In this document: piece by piece, positions 25,156 to 35,678 of the stretch
Numbering within the stretch: position 1 is the stretch's first letter
How the letters are laid out: each line of letters starts with the position of its first letter
DNA from: Desulfoluna sp.
GTDB lineage: Bacteria; Desulfobacterota; Desulfobacteria; Desulfobacterales; Desulfolunaceae
Length of the DNA: 64,000 nucleotides
Assembly (NCBI RefSeq): GCF_030145185.1
Contig: NZ_JAQYWB010000004.1
Coordinates: 56,382 to 120,381 of the forward strand
Direction: 5' to 3'
Program-made: the position numbers and the translations under genes
The notes under the pieces: model-generated
What the model was told of the DNA's origin: nothing
Seen by the model: the letters and a program-made list of their open reading frames with translations, nothing else
The model's database searches: none

Positions 25156-25830
25156 CTAAAGCTTGGAGACCAGCTCATCGGTGACGGATTTCATGTCTTT
25201 CTCACCGGCCAGGGTCAGGTACTTGGTGGTGGTGCTTTTTTCGGCAACCGCCTTGAAGTAGTAGGCTGCGGCCAGGGTGCCGTCTACCTCATTGTAATAA
25301 ATGGAGTGACGCTTGTCGATGGCTGCGTCATCCTGGTCATCGGCGCGGGCGGTGAGAGCGCCGCCGCAGACCCGGCACTTGTCGCCGTTGGGCTTGATGG
25401 CCTCGATGCCGATGTTGTTGGGGTGGTTGGGGTCGTTTTCGCAGAGGCGGCGACCGGTGATTCGGAGTTTGGCAATTTCACGGTCCAGGACGATCTCAAC
25501 CACGTAGTTGAGTTCCATGCCGGCGGCTTTGAGAGACTCGTCGAGTTTTTCGGCTTGTACCTTGTTGCGGGGAAACCCGTCCAGGAGCCATCCATTGGCG
25601 CAGTCGTCCTGCTTGAGGCGGTCCAGGATCATGGGGATGGTGATGTCGTCGGGCACGAGGTCTCCAGCATCGATGAAGCTCTTGGCTTTCATGCCGAGTT
25701 CAGTGCCACCCTTGATGTTTTCACGGAAGATAGCTCCAGACTCGATGTGGGCAGCGTTGTATTTGCCCTTGAGGATGGAACCCTGGGTGCCTTTCCCGCT
25801 TCCGTTGGGACCGAAAAATAAGATGTTCAT
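25156..25830 (-). CDS. adk: Adenylate kinase
   Basis: A 224-residue nucleoside monophosphate kinase, ATP + AMP to 2 ADP. The P-loop is GPNGSGKGT at residues 8-16, with Asn in place of the more common Gly/Pro-Gly pattern; DGFPRN near 85 binds AMP. The lid carries Cys residues (LCEND, CRVCGG), consistent with a metal-binding lid in a diverged form. Start: ATG 25830 with AAAGGA upstream. The frame stays open about 190 bases further upstream without resemblance to any family, so this is treated as untranslated leader. Confidence 0.9.
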   Translation of the reverse strand: MNILFFGPNGSGKGTQGSILKGKYNAAHIESGAIFRENIKGGTELGMKAKSFIDAGDLVPDDITIPMILDRLKQDDCANGWLLDGFPRNKVQAEKLDESLKAAGMELNYVVEIVLDREIAKLRITGRRLCENDPNHPNNIGIEAIKPNGDKCRVCGGALTARADDQDDAAIDKRHSIYYNEVDGTLAAAYYFKAVAEKSTTTKYLTLAGEKDMKSVTDELVSKL

Positions 25831-26162
25831 GCGAAAATCCTTTCTCTTGAGTGATAAACAATAATTTATAACTGTACGGATGGACGGAGTCTCATGGCCG
25901 CGGCTCCGTTGCCTTATATCTTGTGGGGTGGCGACGCCCGGACGGATTTTGGGCTGAAGAAGCTGAGGCGCAACAGCATCTTTCGGCAGATTAATCGATC
26001 CCGGGGCCGGTTCTTCCATTATTTTTTACATAAATCATCAAAAAAGTTTAAGTAGTAGAATGTGGATGGCTTGTCAAGAGGGGGAGATATATTGTATGGG
26101 AAGTGGATGCTTCGAAATGGGGCTCATTGGGCTTGAATTCATGTGAAATCAAAGGGGACACG

Positions 26163-26765
26163 ATGGTCAGGGTTGGGTTGACAGGGGGCGCGGCTTCGGG
26201 AAAGACGACGGTCTGCCGTTTTTTCAGGGAGCAGGGTGTGGCGGTGTCCATTGCCGATGATCTGGCACGGGAGGCCGTGAGCCCGGGGAGCCCGGGGTTT
26301 GATGCGGTGGTCGCCTGGTTTGGTGACGGCGTGGTGGCCGAAGACGGCGGGCTGGACCGCCCGGCGCTGAGGCGCCAGTTGATTTCCGACCCGGAGGCGC
26401 GCCGGGTCCTTGAGTCCATTGTTCAGCCCGAGGTGATTCGCCTGATGGAGGCGTTTCTTTGCGCCGAGGGGGCCAAGGGGGCGGAGATGGCCGTTTGTGA
26501 AGTGCCCTTGCTCTTTGAATTGACATTAGAGGCGATGTTTGACGTGACACTTCATGTGGGGGTGGATCGCGATACCCAGTGCGCCCGGTTGATGAATCGG
26601 GATGGGGTGACAGAAGACGAGGCATCGCGCCTGCTGGCGCTTCAGCTTTCCGATGCGGAGAAACGGGGCCGGGCGGATTGGGTCCTTGAGAACACGCAGG
26701 GGCTTTTAGAATTGAAGGCCGCCTTTTATAAGGTGTTTGATAAAATTATAAAAAAAAAGCCGTAG
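26163..26765 (+). CDS. coaE: Dephospho-CoA kinase CoaE
   Basis: A 200-residue kinase for the last step of coenzyme A synthesis. P-loop GLTGGAASGKTTV at residues 5-17, IADDLAREAVSPGSPG near 30 and CEVPLLFELTLEAMFD near 112 are standard family marks. Start: ATG 26163 with AAAGGGGA five bases upstream; the track of open codons extends 60 bases further without a ribosome site. Confidence 0.92.
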   Translation: MVRVGLTGGAASGKTTVCRFFREQGVAVSIADDLAREAVSPGSPGFDAVVAWFGDGVVAEDGGLDRPALRRQLISDPEARRVLESIVQPEVIRLMEAFLCAEGAKGAEMAVCEVPLLFELTLEAMFDVTLHVGVDRDTQCARLMNRDGVTEDEASRLLALQLSDAEKRGRADWVLENTQGLLELKAAFYKVFDKIIKKKP

Positions 26766-27086
26766 CCGTTTATAAGTCCTTGACATGGCGCTTGGCGGTA
26801 TTGTATCTAACCAATTAAACCGCTCTTTTTGTCATTGCCAAAGTCATGATCCTTATGGGACCTACAGAACAGACACTCACCTTACAGAAATCATGGTAAA
26901 AAATCTGTAACACATCCGATGGGCTTATTGGGCCTGTATACCGCGATGTGCCTTTCTTAAAGGGGCTTTATCATCTTGTCTTTGCAGGTCATACGAGGGG
27001 TGGGTTCACTTGTACCGAAATGAAACGGATTGGGACGACGTTGGTTGTTGTTCTGGATGAGCATATAAAATGTGGGGAAACTGTTG
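26766..27086 (+). promoter_or_regulatory. Upstream region of rho with a possible promoter
   Basis: The 321-base gap holds no gene. TTGACA at 26780-26785 has only a weak -10 candidate (TATCTA at 26804-26809, spacing 18). A long rho leader would be in line with the autoregulated leaders known elsewhere, but no specific structure is evident. Confidence 0.35.
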
Positions 27087-28334
27087 ATGAACATTGTTGA
27101 ATTGAAAGCGATGCGGATTGAAGAGCTGGCCAAGATGGCACGGAGCCTCAAGATTGAGGGCGCAGCTGGTCTTCCCAAGCAGGAGCTCATTTTTATGTTG
27201 CTTCAGGCGCAGATCGAACGGGAAGGGCAGATTTATGGGGAGGGCACCCTGGAGGTGCTTCCCGACGGCTTTGGCTTCCTTCGATCTCCGGACTGCAACT
27301 ATTTGCCCGGTCCCGATGATATCTACGTCTCTCCATCTCAGATTCGAAGATTCAACCTTAAGACGGGGGATACGGTCTCCGGTCAAATCCGGCAGCCCAA
27401 GGAGTCGGAGCGTTATTTCGCTTTGCTTAAGGTCCAGGCGGTCAACTACGAAGATCCCGATGTGGCAAGGGAGAAGATCTTCTTCGACAACTTGACGCCC
27501 CTTTATCCTGAGAAAAAGGTGCAGTTGGAGAACGACAAGGACAACTTTTCCACCCGCATCATCGAGTTGATGGCCCCCATCGGTTTTGGCCAGAGGGGGC
27601 TTATTGTCTCCCCACCCCGCTCCGGAAAGACAATGATTCTGAAGACCATTGCCAACAGCATGATCAAGAGTCACCCCAATATCGTTCCTTTTATCCTCCT
27701 TATTGATGAACGTCCCGAAGAAGTGACCGACATGGCCCGTTCCGTGAAAGCGGAAGTGATCAGCTCCACCTTTGACGAGCCGGCGGAGCGTCACGTGCAG
27801 GTGGCTGAGATGGTGATCGAGAAAGCCAAGCGCCTTGTGGAGCATAAAAAGGATGTTGTGATCCTTCTGGACAGTATCACCCGCCTGGCTCGCGCCTACA
27901 ACTCGGTGATGCCTCCCTCGGGTAAAATTCTCTCCGGTGGTGTTGACTCCAACGCCCTGCACCGCCCCAAGCGTTTCTTCGGCGCGGCGCGTAATGTGGA
28001 GGAGGGCGGCAGCTTGACCATCATCGCCACCGCTCTGATTGACACGGGCAGCCGAATGGACGAAGTTATTTTTGAAGAGTTCAAGGGCACCGGTAACATG
28101 GAGCTGGTTCTTGACCGCAAGCTGGCCGATCGGCGTATGTTCCCTGCCATCGACATCAAAAAGTCCGGCACCCGTAAAGAAGAACTTCTCGTGGAGAAGG
28201 GTGAACTCGACCGGATCTGGATTTTGCGAAAGCTTCTGGCTTCCCTCAACACCGTGGACAGCATGGGCTTTTTGCTTGACAAGATCAGCGGAACCAAGGA
28301 TAATATGGAGTTTCTTGATTCTATGAATTCATAA
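27087..28334 (+). CDS. rho: Transcription termination factor Rho
   Basis: A 415-residue hexameric RNA helicase. The N-terminal [20 protein letters not shown] helix and KQELIFMLL match Rho; [18 protein letters not shown] is the primary RNA-binding fold; [17 protein letters not shown] is the Walker A motif; [16 protein letters not shown] is Walker B. ATG 27087 matches the start of known Rho proteins and has GGGGA upstream, so the GTG at 27072 is not used. rpmE follows after about 100 bases, a common arrangement. Confidence 0.97.
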   Translation: MNIVELKAMRIEELAKMARSLKIEGAAGLPKQELIFMLLQAQIEREGQIYGEGTLEVLPDGFGFLRSPDCNYLPGPDDIYVSPSQIRRFNLKTGDTVSGQIRQPKESERYFALLKVQAVNYEDPDVAREKIFFDNLTPLYPEKKVQLENDKDNFSTRIIELMAPIGFGQRGLIVSPPRSGKTMILKTIANSMIKSHPNIVPFILLIDERPEEVTDMARSVKAEVISSTFDEPAERHVQVAEMVIEKAKRLVEHKKDVVILLDSITRLARAYNSVMPPSGKILSGGVDSNALHRPKRFFGAARNVEEGGSLTIIATALIDTGSRMDEVIFEEFKGTGNMELVLDRKLADRRMFPAIDIKKSGTRKEELLVEKGELDRIWILRKLLASLNTVDSMGFLLDKISGTKDNMEFLDSMNS

Positions 28335-28433
28335 TGCCATAGCTGCTTATTGACGGCAGCGTAAGGCGATCTCAATGGGGGTCCCCTGTTTGGTATTTTT
28401 CATATATTTACATTTTTAAGGAGTTGGTTACCA

Positions 28434-28655
28434 ATGAAAAAGGGCATTCACCCCGAATACAAAATGGCCACAGCTACCTGTGCCTGCGGCAATGTTATGA
28501 GTGTAGGATCTACCCGCGAAGTGATCAAAGTGGAAATCTGTTCAAGCTGCCATCCCTTTTTCACTGGGAAGCAGAAGCTTGTGGATACTGCCGGTCGTAT
28601 TGATCGATTCCGTAGAAAATTTGCAAATTTCGACGTCAACAAGGTTGGCAAGTAA
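28434..28655 (+). CDS. rpmE: 50S ribosomal protein bL31, zinc form
   Basis: A 73-residue bL31. The C+ (zinc-binding) type is shown by CACG (Cys16, Cys18) and [24 protein letters not shown]. It bridges the ribosomal subunits. AAGGAG lies upstream of the ATG and its own terminator follows. Confidence 0.96.
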   Translation: MKKGIHPEYKMATATCACGNVMSVGSTREVIKVEICSSCHPFFTGKQKLVDTAGRIDRFRRKFANFDVNKVGK

Positions 28656-28691
28656 TGATCGCGATGTAATCAAGACCGTATGGCTTGGGAG

Positions 28692-28725
28692 AAAAAGGGG
28701 AATCGGTTTTACGATTTCCCTTTTT
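28692..28725 (+). terminator. Rho-independent terminator of rpmE
   Basis: AAAAAGGGGAATCG pairs with CGATTTCCCTTTTT (14 bp, one wobble), ending in a T-run. Located 36 bases after rpmE. Confidence 0.85.
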
Positions 28726-28822
28726 GTCGTCCGGACGGTGGGTCTGGGCAGTGCGAAGGTGCGGACACTTCCCTTTGTGCGATTGTTTCGCATTAAGAAG
28801 GGGTTATGGGGCAGGCAAAGCA

Positions 28823-29893
28823 ATGTTTGGTAAACTCGAGGGTGTGGAAGACCGGTTTATAAAACTGGAGCAACTTCTCAGCGATCCCGCTGTGGTCAGC
28901 GACCGTGTTCTGTATCAAAAATACATCAAAGAACACGGTGAGATCACCAAGCTGGTGGACGCGTATCGACGGTATAAAAAGGTGGTCGCCGACCTGGGGG
29001 AAGCTCGGGAGCTTCTGGCCGATGACGATCCTGATATGAAAGAGATGGCCCAGGAGGAGATAGGTCCTCTGGAAGCGAAGGTCGAGGCCCTGGAAGGGGA
29101 GCTCAAGGTGCTTCTGGTTCCCAAGGATCCCATGGATGAAAAGAGCGTCATTGTCGAGCTTCGTGCGGGCACCGGAGGGGACGAATCCTCTCTGTTTGCC
29201 GGGGATCTCTTCAAGATGTATACCCGATACGCCGAAGGCCGGGGGTGGGGTATTGAGCTTATGGATTCCCACAGCTCAGACGTGGGGGGCTATAAGGAAG
29301 TGGTCTTCCAGGTGAACGGCAAAGGGGCCTACAGCTCCTTTAAATATGAGAGTGGGGTCCACAGGGTCCAGCGTGTCCCGACCACCGAAACCCAAGGTCG
29401 TATTCATACCTCTGCGGTGACCGTGGCGGTTCTTCCCGAGGCGGAAGATGTGGAGTTGAAGATTGAGCCCAACGAATTGCGGATCGATATTTTCCGCTCC
29501 TCCGGTCCCGGGGGCCAGAGCGTGAACACCACCGATTCCGCGGTTCGAATCACCCATATTCCCACGGGCATTACGGCCACCTGCCAGGACGAAAAATCCC
29601 AGCACAAGAACAAAGAGAAGGCCATGAAGGTCCTGCGTTCCCGTGTCCTTGATAAGATGGTTCAAGAGACAGCGGCGATACGATCTGCGGCCCGTAAGGG
29701 TCAGATTGGCAGCGGCGACCGCAGCGAGAGGATCCGAACCTACAATTTTCCCCAGGGTCGTATGACCGATCATCGAATCGGACTGACACTCTATCGTCTG
29801 GATGGTATTATGGAAGGCGATATTGAAGAGATCATCTCTTCTCTGCGGACACATGCCCAGGCTCAGGCGCTTCAAAATGAACAAACCCTCTGA
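28823..29893 (+). CDS. prfA: Peptide chain release factor 1
   Basis: A 356-residue RF1, which ends translation at UAA and UAG. GGQ lies at residues 230-232 in [20 protein letters not shown], and the upstream codon-recognition region has the RF1-type layout ([20 protein letters not shown]). It matters here that RF1 does not read UGA, the codon reused for selenocysteine. ATG 28823 is the family start; an open extension upstream was not used. prmC overlaps its end by 17 bases. Confidence 0.95.
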   Translation: MFGKLEGVEDRFIKLEQLLSDPAVVSDRVLYQKYIKEHGEITKLVDAYRRYKKVVADLGEARELLADDDPDMKEMAQEEIGPLEAKVEALEGELKVLLVPKDPMDEKSVIVELRAGTGGDESSLFAGDLFKMYTRYAEGRGWGIELMDSHSSDVGGYKEVVFQVNGKGAYSSFKYESGVHRVQRVPTTETQGRIHTSAVTVAVLPEAEDVELKIEPNELRIDIFRSSGPGGQSVNTTDSAVRITHIPTGITATCQDEKSQHKNKEKAMKVLRSRVLDKMVQETAAIRSAARKGQIGSGDRSERIRTYNFPQGRMTDHRIGLTLYRLDGIMEGDIEEIISSLRTHAQAQALQNEQTL

Positions 29894-30776
29894 TCTTCTG
29901 TTTGGCCCGTGCGTCTCTGTCGGTGAGGTCCTGGTCGAAGCGGCCCGGCTTTTTGAGCAGGCGGGAGTGGATGCGCCGGCCCTTGCGGCCGACCTGTTGA
30001 TGATGCATCTTCTGGAGACGCGTCGAGCAGGTCTTGTCATGCTGAAAAACGATCACGCTACCGAGGGCCTGAAGCAGGGCTATGAAGCCCTTGTTCGCAG
30101 GCGGCTCGATCGAGAGCCCATTGCTTATATTCTCGGTGAAACGGGCTTTTGGGACCTCGACCTGAGGGTGACTCCGCAGGTGCTGGTGCCGCGTCCTGAT
30201 ACCGAAACCCTGGTGGAGGCGACTCTTGAGCTCTTGACGCAAGACGGGCTGGGGTCCTTGCGTGTGGTGGATTTGGGGACCGGCTCCGGTGCCATTGCCT
30301 TGTCTCTGGCCAAGGCCTGCCCCCAGCACCGGGTTTATGCCACCGATAGATCGAGCGCGGCCCTGGATGTGGCTCGGGAAAATGCCCGCAAAAATAACCT
30401 CTCAGATCAGGTAACTTTTGTTCAGGGTGCCTGGTTTTCTCCTTTTAAAGCGACGCATCCTTTATTTGATGTGGTGGTTTCCAATCCGCCCTATATCCCA
30501 ACCGCTGATATCGATCTGCTCGATCCTGAAGTGGCGGTCTATGAGCCGCGTCTTGCGTTAGACGGTGATGCGGACGGTCTGCGGGACCTCGGGTTGATTA
30601 TCTCCGGGTGCAGGCAGTATCTGAAGCCCGGGGGCTGGGTTCTCCTCGAAATGGGGTGGGATCAGCGGGAATCGGTTCGTGTATTGCTGGAGGCGGAAGG
30701 GCTCTTCGAGTCTATCCGTTTTTTTGAGGATTATGCGGGGAACAACAGGGCGGTGCGTGCGCGGCGTCGTCTCTGA
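29877..30776 (+). CDS. prmC: Release factor glutamine methyltransferase PrmC
   Basis: A 299-residue methyltransferase that methylates the Gln of GGQ in release factors. It has an N-terminal helical substrate domain, [16 protein letters not shown] and VLVPRPDTE near 95-110, the SAM site [16 protein letters not shown] near 130, and the catalytic VVSNPPYIP near 200. It overlaps prfA, its substrate gene, the usual arrangement. Confidence 0.95.
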   Translation: MNKPSDLLFGPCVSVGEVLVEAARLFEQAGVDAPALAADLLMMHLLETRRAGLVMLKNDHATEGLKQGYEALVRRRLDREPIAYILGETGFWDLDLRVTPQVLVPRPDTETLVEATLELLTQDGLGSLRVVDLGTGSGAIALSLAKACPQHRVYATDRSSAALDVARENARKNNLSDQVTFVQGAWFSPFKATHPLFDVVVSNPPYIPTADIDLLDPEVAVYEPRLALDGDADGLRDLGLIISGCRQYLKPGGWVLLEMGWDQRESVRVLLEAEGLFESIRFFEDYAGNNRAVRARRRL

Positions 30777-30911
30777 TCAGTGCGCCTGCCTTTCGGCATG
30801 AGATGAATTGTAAATAGCCTTGCAGATTTTGGATGAACCTGTTATTTATGATCGGATTTATCGATATAGGCGTATTTTTGCGCCATCTGATATTTTTGCC
30901 CTTATTTTTGT

Positions 30912-31045
30912 CCTCGTCCGAGGGCATATTTTCGAGCAGCATGTCACGCTGCTTTTGTTGAATTCACCCGATTGACGGGTGGATGCCATCTTAATGACAC
31001 ACGCTCTTTGACCCGTATCAGGTTCTTCTCTTCATCATAGAGAAG
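30912..31045 (+). promoter_or_regulatory. Structured region between prmC and rpsB
   Basis: Four short hairpins lie in series: CCTCG/CGAGG (30912-30923), AGCAGC/GCTGCT followed by TTT (30935-30956, possibly the prmC terminator), CACCCG/CGGGTG (30965-30981) and CTTCTCT/AGAGAAG (31025-31045). rpsB leaders often regulate S2 synthesis; I cannot match these to a known S2 motif. Confidence 0.4.
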
Positions 31046-31095
31046 TCGATCCCGGGGATGATGGGGGCGGTGGAAAAACCAAAGGAGTCATGATT

Positions 31096-31956
31096 ATGTC
31101 TTACGTCAGCATGAAAGAGCTTCTCGAAGCCGGTTGCCATTTCGGTCACCAGACCAAACGTTGGAACCCGAAGATGAAGCCTTATATCTTTGGCGCTCGT
31201 AACGGAATCTACATCATCAATCTGCAGAAGTCTGTTGGCATGTTCAAAAATGCCTATGACTTTGTTCTTGATGTGGCCACAAGCGGAAAGTCCGTTCTCT
31301 TTGTCGGCACCAAGAAGCAGGCACGAGAAGCTATTTACGAAGAAGCCAACCGCGCTGAAATGTACTATGTCCAGAACCGCTGGCTCGGCGGCATGCTCAC
31401 CAACTTTCAGACCGTTAAAACAAGCATTGAGCGCTTGAACAAGCTCAATGAGATCCAGAACGACGGGACCATCGAAAGCTACACCAAAAAAGAACGTCTC
31501 AAACTCGCCAAAGATCGCGATAAGCTTGAGGCAGTTATTGGTGGTATCAGCATGATGAACGGTCTGCCTGGTGCCATTGTGATCGTGGATCCCAAGAAAG
31601 AGGGCATCGCTGTTAAAGAAGCCCAGCGTCTGAATATTCCCATTGTCGGTCTTGTGGATACCAACTGTGACCCGGATCCCATCGATTATGTCATTCCCGG
31701 CAACGACGACGCCATTCGTTCTATTCGCCTGATTACTTCACGCCTTGCCGATGCCTGCATCGAAGGCCGCAAGCGTTACAACGAAAAACGTGCCGCTGCC
31801 AGTGATAAGGGTAATGAAGAAGTAGAAACCAAGGCAGCTGCTGTTGCCGAGGCTGCTGCAGGCGATACCGAAGGCCCCGTGGTTGAAGTGATCCGTAAGA
31901 AAACCGAGAATGATGCCCCGGCAGCAGACGCCGCGGCCGAGAACGCAGGAGAGTAG
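31096..31956 (+). CDS. rpsB: 30S ribosomal protein uS2
   Basis: A 286-residue uS2 with the family block [25 protein letters not shown] and a C-terminal alanine/glutamate-rich tail of about 45 residues beyond the E. coli length (241). ATG 31096 has AAAGGAG eight bases upstream; the ATG at 31090 is too close. tsf follows after 2 bases, as in most bacteria. Confidence 0.95.
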   Translation: MSYVSMKELLEAGCHFGHQTKRWNPKMKPYIFGARNGIYIINLQKSVGMFKNAYDFVLDVATSGKSVLFVGTKKQAREAIYEEANRAEMYYVQNRWLGGMLTNFQTVKTSIERLNKLNEIQNDGTIESYTKKERLKLAKDRDKLEAVIGGISMMNGLPGAIVIVDPKKEGIAVKEAQRLNIPIVGLVDTNCDPDPIDYVIPGNDDAIRSIRLITSRLADACIEGRKRYNEKRAAASDKGNEEVETKAAAVAEAAAGDTEGPVVEVIRKKTENDAPAADAAAENAGE

Positions 31957-31958
31957 TC

Positions 31959-32555
31959 ATGGCAGAGATCAGCGCAGCAATGGTAAAAGAACTTCGTGAA
32001 AAAACCGGCTCTGGAATCATGGATTGCAAAAAAGCCCTCAAAGAGAGCGAAGGCGATGTACAGAAAGCCCTCGATTTCTTGAGGAAGAAAGGCCTCGCAG
32101 CAGCAGCCAAGCGCTCCTCCCGTGCCACTTCCGAAGGCGTCGTCATGAGCTACATCCACATGGGCGGAAAAATCGGTGTCATGGTTGAAATCAACTGCGA
32201 AACGGATTTTGTCGCCAAGAACGACGATTTCCAGACCTTCGCTAAAGATGTTGCCATGCATATTGCAGCGGTCAGTCCTGCTGGCCTTGCCCCTGAAGAT
32301 ATTCCCGAAGAAGTTGTTGCTAAGGAACGGGAAATTTACCGTGAGCGCGCTCTTGAGCAGGGCAAGCCTGAGAACATCGTGGACAAGATCGTTGAAGGTC
32401 AGGTCCAGAAGTTCTACAAGGAATCCTGTCTGATGAGCCAGGCTTACGTAAAGAATCCCCAGATCACCATTGAAGACTATACAAAAGAGGTTATCGGCAA
32501 AATGGGCGAGAATATTCGTATCCGCCGTTTCGTCCGTTACCAGTTAGGAGAGTAG
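31959..32555 (+). CDS. tsf: Elongation factor Ts
   Basis: A 198-residue EF-Ts, the nucleotide-exchange factor of EF-Tu. The UBA-like N-terminus (VKELREKTGSGIMDCKKAL) and the core EINCETDFVAKNDDF are clear. It is the short form of the family (E. coli has 283 residues), with a reduced core domain. It is immediately followed by pyrH with no gap. Confidence 0.95.
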   Translation: MAEISAAMVKELREKTGSGIMDCKKALKESEGDVQKALDFLRKKGLAAAAKRSSRATSEGVVMSYIHMGGKIGVMVEINCETDFVAKNDDFQTFAKDVAMHIAAVSPAGLAPEDIPEEVVAKEREIYRERALEQGKPENIVDKIVEGQVQKFYKESCLMSQAYVKNPQITIEDYTKEVIGKMGENIRIRRFVRYQLGE

Positions 32556-33281
32556 ATGACAGCGGCGAAGCCTGCCTTCAAACGTGTTCTTCTTAAATTA
32601 AGTGGTGAAGCTCTGATGGGTGATCAGGGTTTCGGTATCAGCCCCGACATGATGACGTACGTCGCCGACGAGGTGAAGTCGATTCATGAACTGGGCGTTG
32701 AGGTGGCCATTGTCGTGGGCGGAGGCAATATCTTTCGAGGTATCGCCGCCAGTTCTTATGGCATGGACAGGGCACCTGCCGATCATATGGGGATGCTGGC
32801 CACCGTTATCAACAGCATTGCCCTTTCCGGTGCCCTTGAAAAGATCGGAATTCCCACTCGGGTTCAGTCTGCTATCAGCATGCATGAAGTGGCTGAGCCT
32901 TTCATTCTCCGTCGGGCGGTTCGCCACCTGGAGAAGGGACGTGCCGTGATTTTCGCCGCAGGGACGGGCAGTCCCTATTTTACCACCGACACGGCGGCGG
33001 TGCTTCGTGCTCAGGAGATTCATGCAGAGCTCTTGATGAAGGCCACCAAGGTGGACGGCATCTATGATAAAGATCCCGTCAAGGAGAAAGACGCCAAGTT
33101 CTTTCCCCGGATCAAGTACATGGAAGTCCTGGAGAAACAGCTGAGTGTCATGGACATGACCGCGATCTCTCTTGCCATGGACAACAATTTGCCTCTGTCG
33201 GTTTTTAATCTCTCCGGCAAAGGCAATATTTTCAAAGTCGTCACCGGGGCCAAGGATGTCGGGACCCTGATTGACAACTGA
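32556..33281 (+). CDS. pyrH: Uridylate kinase
   Basis: A 241-residue UMP kinase of the amino-acid kinase fold. [11 protein letters not shown] near 11, [10 protein letters not shown] near 53, [15 protein letters not shown] near 75 and [17 protein letters not shown] near 136 are diagnostic. The ATG directly follows the tsf stop. A terminator follows, so frr may be partly uncoupled. Confidence 0.96.
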   Translation: MTAAKPAFKRVLLKLSGEALMGDQGFGISPDMMTYVADEVKSIHELGVEVAIVVGGGNIFRGIAASSYGMDRAPADHMGMLATVINSIALSGALEKIGIPTRVQSAISMHEVAEPFILRRAVRHLEKGRAVIFAAGTGSPYFTTDTAAVLRAQEIHAELLMKATKVDGIYDKDPVKEKDAKFFPRIKYMEVLEKQLSVMDMTAISLAMDNNLPLSVFNLSGKGNIFKVVTGAKDVGTLIDN

Positions 33282-33301
33282 TGATCTTACGGGTATGAAT
33301 G

Positions 33302-33336
33302 AGGTCAGGTTCGCGATTCGCGGGCCTGATCTTTTT
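33302..33336 (+). terminator. Rho-independent terminator after pyrH
   Basis: A 14-bp stem (three wobbles) with a 3-base ATT loop, followed by TTTTT. Located 21 bases past pyrH, splitting the rpsB-tsf-pyrH unit from frr-uppS. Confidence 0.8.
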
Positions 33337-33457
33337 CTGTTTTGGGGGGATCTCCTTCGGCGGTGTTTTCGCCGGTTTTCATGTCCCTTTCAATCCCCCT
33401 TGCCATATCTGATTTGCAACCATCTAACCTTAACATTTAAATAGGAAAGGTGACGAT

Positions 33458-34015
33458 ATGATCGATTCGCTTTTTGAAGAGACCCGAGACAGGATGGGCA
33501 AAACCATGGACGCTCTTGTAAAAGAGATGGGCCGTGTTCGCACCGGACGTGCTTCGGCTAATATGCTCGACAGTGTCAAGGTGGACTATTATGGTACCTT
33601 GACCCCCCTGAACCAGATGGCCTCCGTTTCTGTTCCGGAGCCTCGCCTGCTTGTTATTCAGCCCTGGGATGCAACTGCCCTTAAAGAGATCGAAAAGGGC
33701 ATCCTCAAAGCGAATATCGGGTTGACCCCCTCAAGCGACGGCAAGCTGATCCGCATCTCTGTGCCCCCTTTGACGGAAGAACGCAGAAAAGAGATTGTGA
33801 AGCTGGTTCATAAGACCTGTGAAGACCACAAGGTAGCGGTTCGTAATATCCGCCGTGACGGCAATGAGACTCTCAAGACCCTGAAGAAAGATGGGGATAT
33901 CTCAGAGGACGAGCAGTTTAAAGCTCAGGATGCTGTGCAGAAGGTCACGGATGATTACGTCGGCAAGATCGACGAGATGTACAAAGACAAAGAAAAAGAG
34001 ATCCTCGAGGTTTGA
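33458..34015 (+). CDS. frr: Ribosome recycling factor
   Basis: A 185-residue RRF that splits post-termination ribosomes with EF-G. RTGRASANMLDSVKVDYYGTLTPLNQMASV and a C-terminal helix with IRRDGNETLK are diagnostic. AGGAAAGGTG-type ribosome site upstream of the ATG. Its TGA overlaps the uppS ATG by one base. Confidence 0.96.
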   Translation: MIDSLFEETRDRMGKTMDALVKEMGRVRTGRASANMLDSVKVDYYGTLTPLNQMASVSVPEPRLLVIQPWDATALKEIEKGILKANIGLTPSSDGKLIRISVPPLTEERRKEIVKLVHKTCEDHKVAVRNIRRDGNETLKTLKKDGDISEDEQFKAQDAVQKVTDDYVGKIDEMYKDKEKEILEV

Positions 34016-34755
34016 TGGAACGAGAACTTCCCGATGGCCTTTCAGCAGATCGCCTTCCGGCGCATGTGGCCATTATTATGGATGGCAATGGAAGGTGGGC
34101 AAAGAAGCGGGTGTTGAATCGCGTCAAGGGCCATGAAAAGGGCGCAGGGGCGGTTCGTACGGTGGTGGAGAGCTGCACAAAGTTCGGCATTCCCTACCTG
34201 ACTCTCTACGCGTTTTCCACGGAGAACTGGCAACGGCCAAAAAAAGAGGTGGATGCCCTCATGGGGCTTCTGACTCGATTTCTTCGCAATGAGAGGAAAC
34301 AACTCCAGAAAAACGGTGTTCGCCTGACAGCCATCGGTGAACTTCACCGACTGCCCGAGGAGGTGCGTCGGGAGTTGGATCTTGCCATGGCGGAGACAAA
34401 GGATAATACGCGTCTGACCCTATGTCTTGCTTTGAGCTATGGCAGCCGCTCTGAGCTGGTGGAGATGGTGCAGCGTATTTCAGGCGAGGTGAAGGTCGGG
34501 CACATCGAGGCTGCGGATGTGGATGAAAAGATGGTTTCTCAGTTTCTTTTTACCCGTGACTTTCCCGATCCGGATCTGGTGATTCGCACCAGCGGAGAGA
34601 TGCGCCTCAGTAATTTTCTTCTCTGGCAGTGTGCCTACAGCGAAATTTTCTTCACCGAGACCCTCTGGCCCGATTTCGGCGAGTCGGAGTTTGCCTCCAT
34701 CCTCAAGGATTTCCAGGAGCGTGAACGACGGTTTGGAAAAGTGCTTCAGCCCTGA
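34015..34755 (+). CDS. uppS: Undecaprenyl diphosphate synthase
   Basis: A 246-residue cis-prenyltransferase making the C55 lipid carrier for cell-wall precursors. HVAIIMDGNGRWAKKR near residue 20 holds the catalytic Asp; YLTLYAFSTENWQRP and DLVIRTSGEMRLSNFLLWQ are standard. The ATG overlaps the frr stop (TGATG). Confidence 0.95.
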   Translation: MERELPDGLSADRLPAHVAIIMDGNGRWAKKRVLNRVKGHEKGAGAVRTVVESCTKFGIPYLTLYAFSTENWQRPKKEVDALMGLLTRFLRNERKQLQKNGVRLTAIGELHRLPEEVRRELDLAMAETKDNTRLTLCLALSYGSRSELVEMVQRISGEVKVGHIEAADVDEKMVSQFLFTRDFPDPDLVIRTSGEMRLSNFLLWQCAYSEIFFTETLWPDFGESEFASILKDFQERERRFGKVLQP

Positions 34756-34783
34756 GGGCGGAAGCTCAAACAGTGGGTACCCG

Positions 34784-34828
34784 AAGGGAGTATCGGCTGC
34801 CGAATTCGGCAGAACCGGGCTCCCTTTT
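34784..34828 (+). terminator. Nested hairpin between uppS and cdsA
   Basis: An outer stem AAGGGAG/CTCCCTT encloses the perfect palindrome CTGCCGAATTCGGCAG and is followed by TT. It is terminator-like but with a short U-tract; read-through into cdsA is likely. Confidence 0.5.
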
Positions 34829-34854
34829 GCTGTATTAAAAAGGATGTGAGACCC

Positions 34855-35667
34855 ATGCATGTGAAACGGATTCTTTCAGCGGTTGTGGCTATCCCTCTGC
34901 TCTGGCTTTTTATCCTTAAGGGCGGGCCTGTTTTTTTTACCCTTCTGATGATGGCTGTGGCCGTGATCGCCCTGACCGAATACTATCCCCTGGTTGACGA
35001 GACCGTCGACCGTCTCGGCCCCCTTCCCCTTCTCGGTTACGCCTCTGCCATCATGATGGTGGGGCTGGCCCATGTGATCTCCAACCCCTGGGGCGTTCTC
35101 CTTGGCGTTGTTTTTCTTAATATTCCCCTGGGTGGCTTCCTCCTTCTGCCTCGTTTTGAAACGGAACCTAAAGTGCTGAGGCATCTTTTCACTCACGTCT
35201 TTGGTCTTCTCTACATTCCCATGGCGTTGGCCTCTGTGGTGCGGCTCCGCATCGTGCCCGACCACGGGATCCTGTGGATTTTTACCTTGCTCGTCACCGT
35301 TGCCGCCTGTGATACCGGTGCGTTTTATGCCGGCACCTTTCTGGGCAAGCGAAAGCTCTGTCCCTCAGTGAGCCCCGGGAAAACCGTGGAGGGGTTTCTG
35401 GGCGGTATGGCCGCGGCCCTGGTGGCCGGGTTCGTCATGAAGGGATTTTTTGTCCCCGAATTGAGCTGGCTTTTCTGTCTTCTGCTTTTTCCCCTGGTCG
35501 GGGTGTTTGGTCCCCTGGGCGATCTTTTTGAGTCGTCCATGAAAAGGGCCTCCGGGATCAAGGACTCCGGGCATCTGATTCCAGGACACGGTGGCCTTTT
35601 AGATCGTATCGACGCCTTTTTGTTTGTGGCGCCCCTCTTCTATTTTTTCATGATCGTCAGCGCTTGA
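34855..35667 (+). CDS. cdsA: Phosphatidate cytidylyltransferase CdsA
   Basis: A 270-residue inner-membrane enzyme making CDP-diacylglycerol for phospholipids. Roughly eight hydrophobic segments, and the C-terminal signature SPGKTVEGFLGG near 170 and LGDLFESSMKRASGIKDSGHLIPGHGGLLDRIDAF from about 220. ATG 34855 preferred; the GTG at 34846 has its ribosome site too close. Its TGA overlaps an ATG ahead of dxr. Confidence 0.94.
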   Translation: MHVKRILSAVVAIPLLWLFILKGGPVFFTLLMMAVAVIALTEYYPLVDETVDRLGPLPLLGYASAIMMVGLAHVISNPWGVLLGVVFLNIPLGGFLLLPRFETEPKVLRHLFTHVFGLLYIPMALASVVRLRIVPDHGILWIFTLLVTVAACDTGAFYAGTFLGKRKLCPSVSPGKTVEGFLGGMAAALVAGFVMKGFFVPELSWLFCLLLFPLVGVFGPLGDLFESSMKRASGIKDSGHLIPGHGGLLDRIDAFLFVAPLFYFFMIVSA

Positions 35668-35678
35668 TGGAGAGTGCT

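Noticed and set aside
25831..26019. 63-codon extension upstream of adenylate kinase
   Set aside because: It resembles no domain, has no ribosome site, and adk has a proper ATG with AAAGGA.
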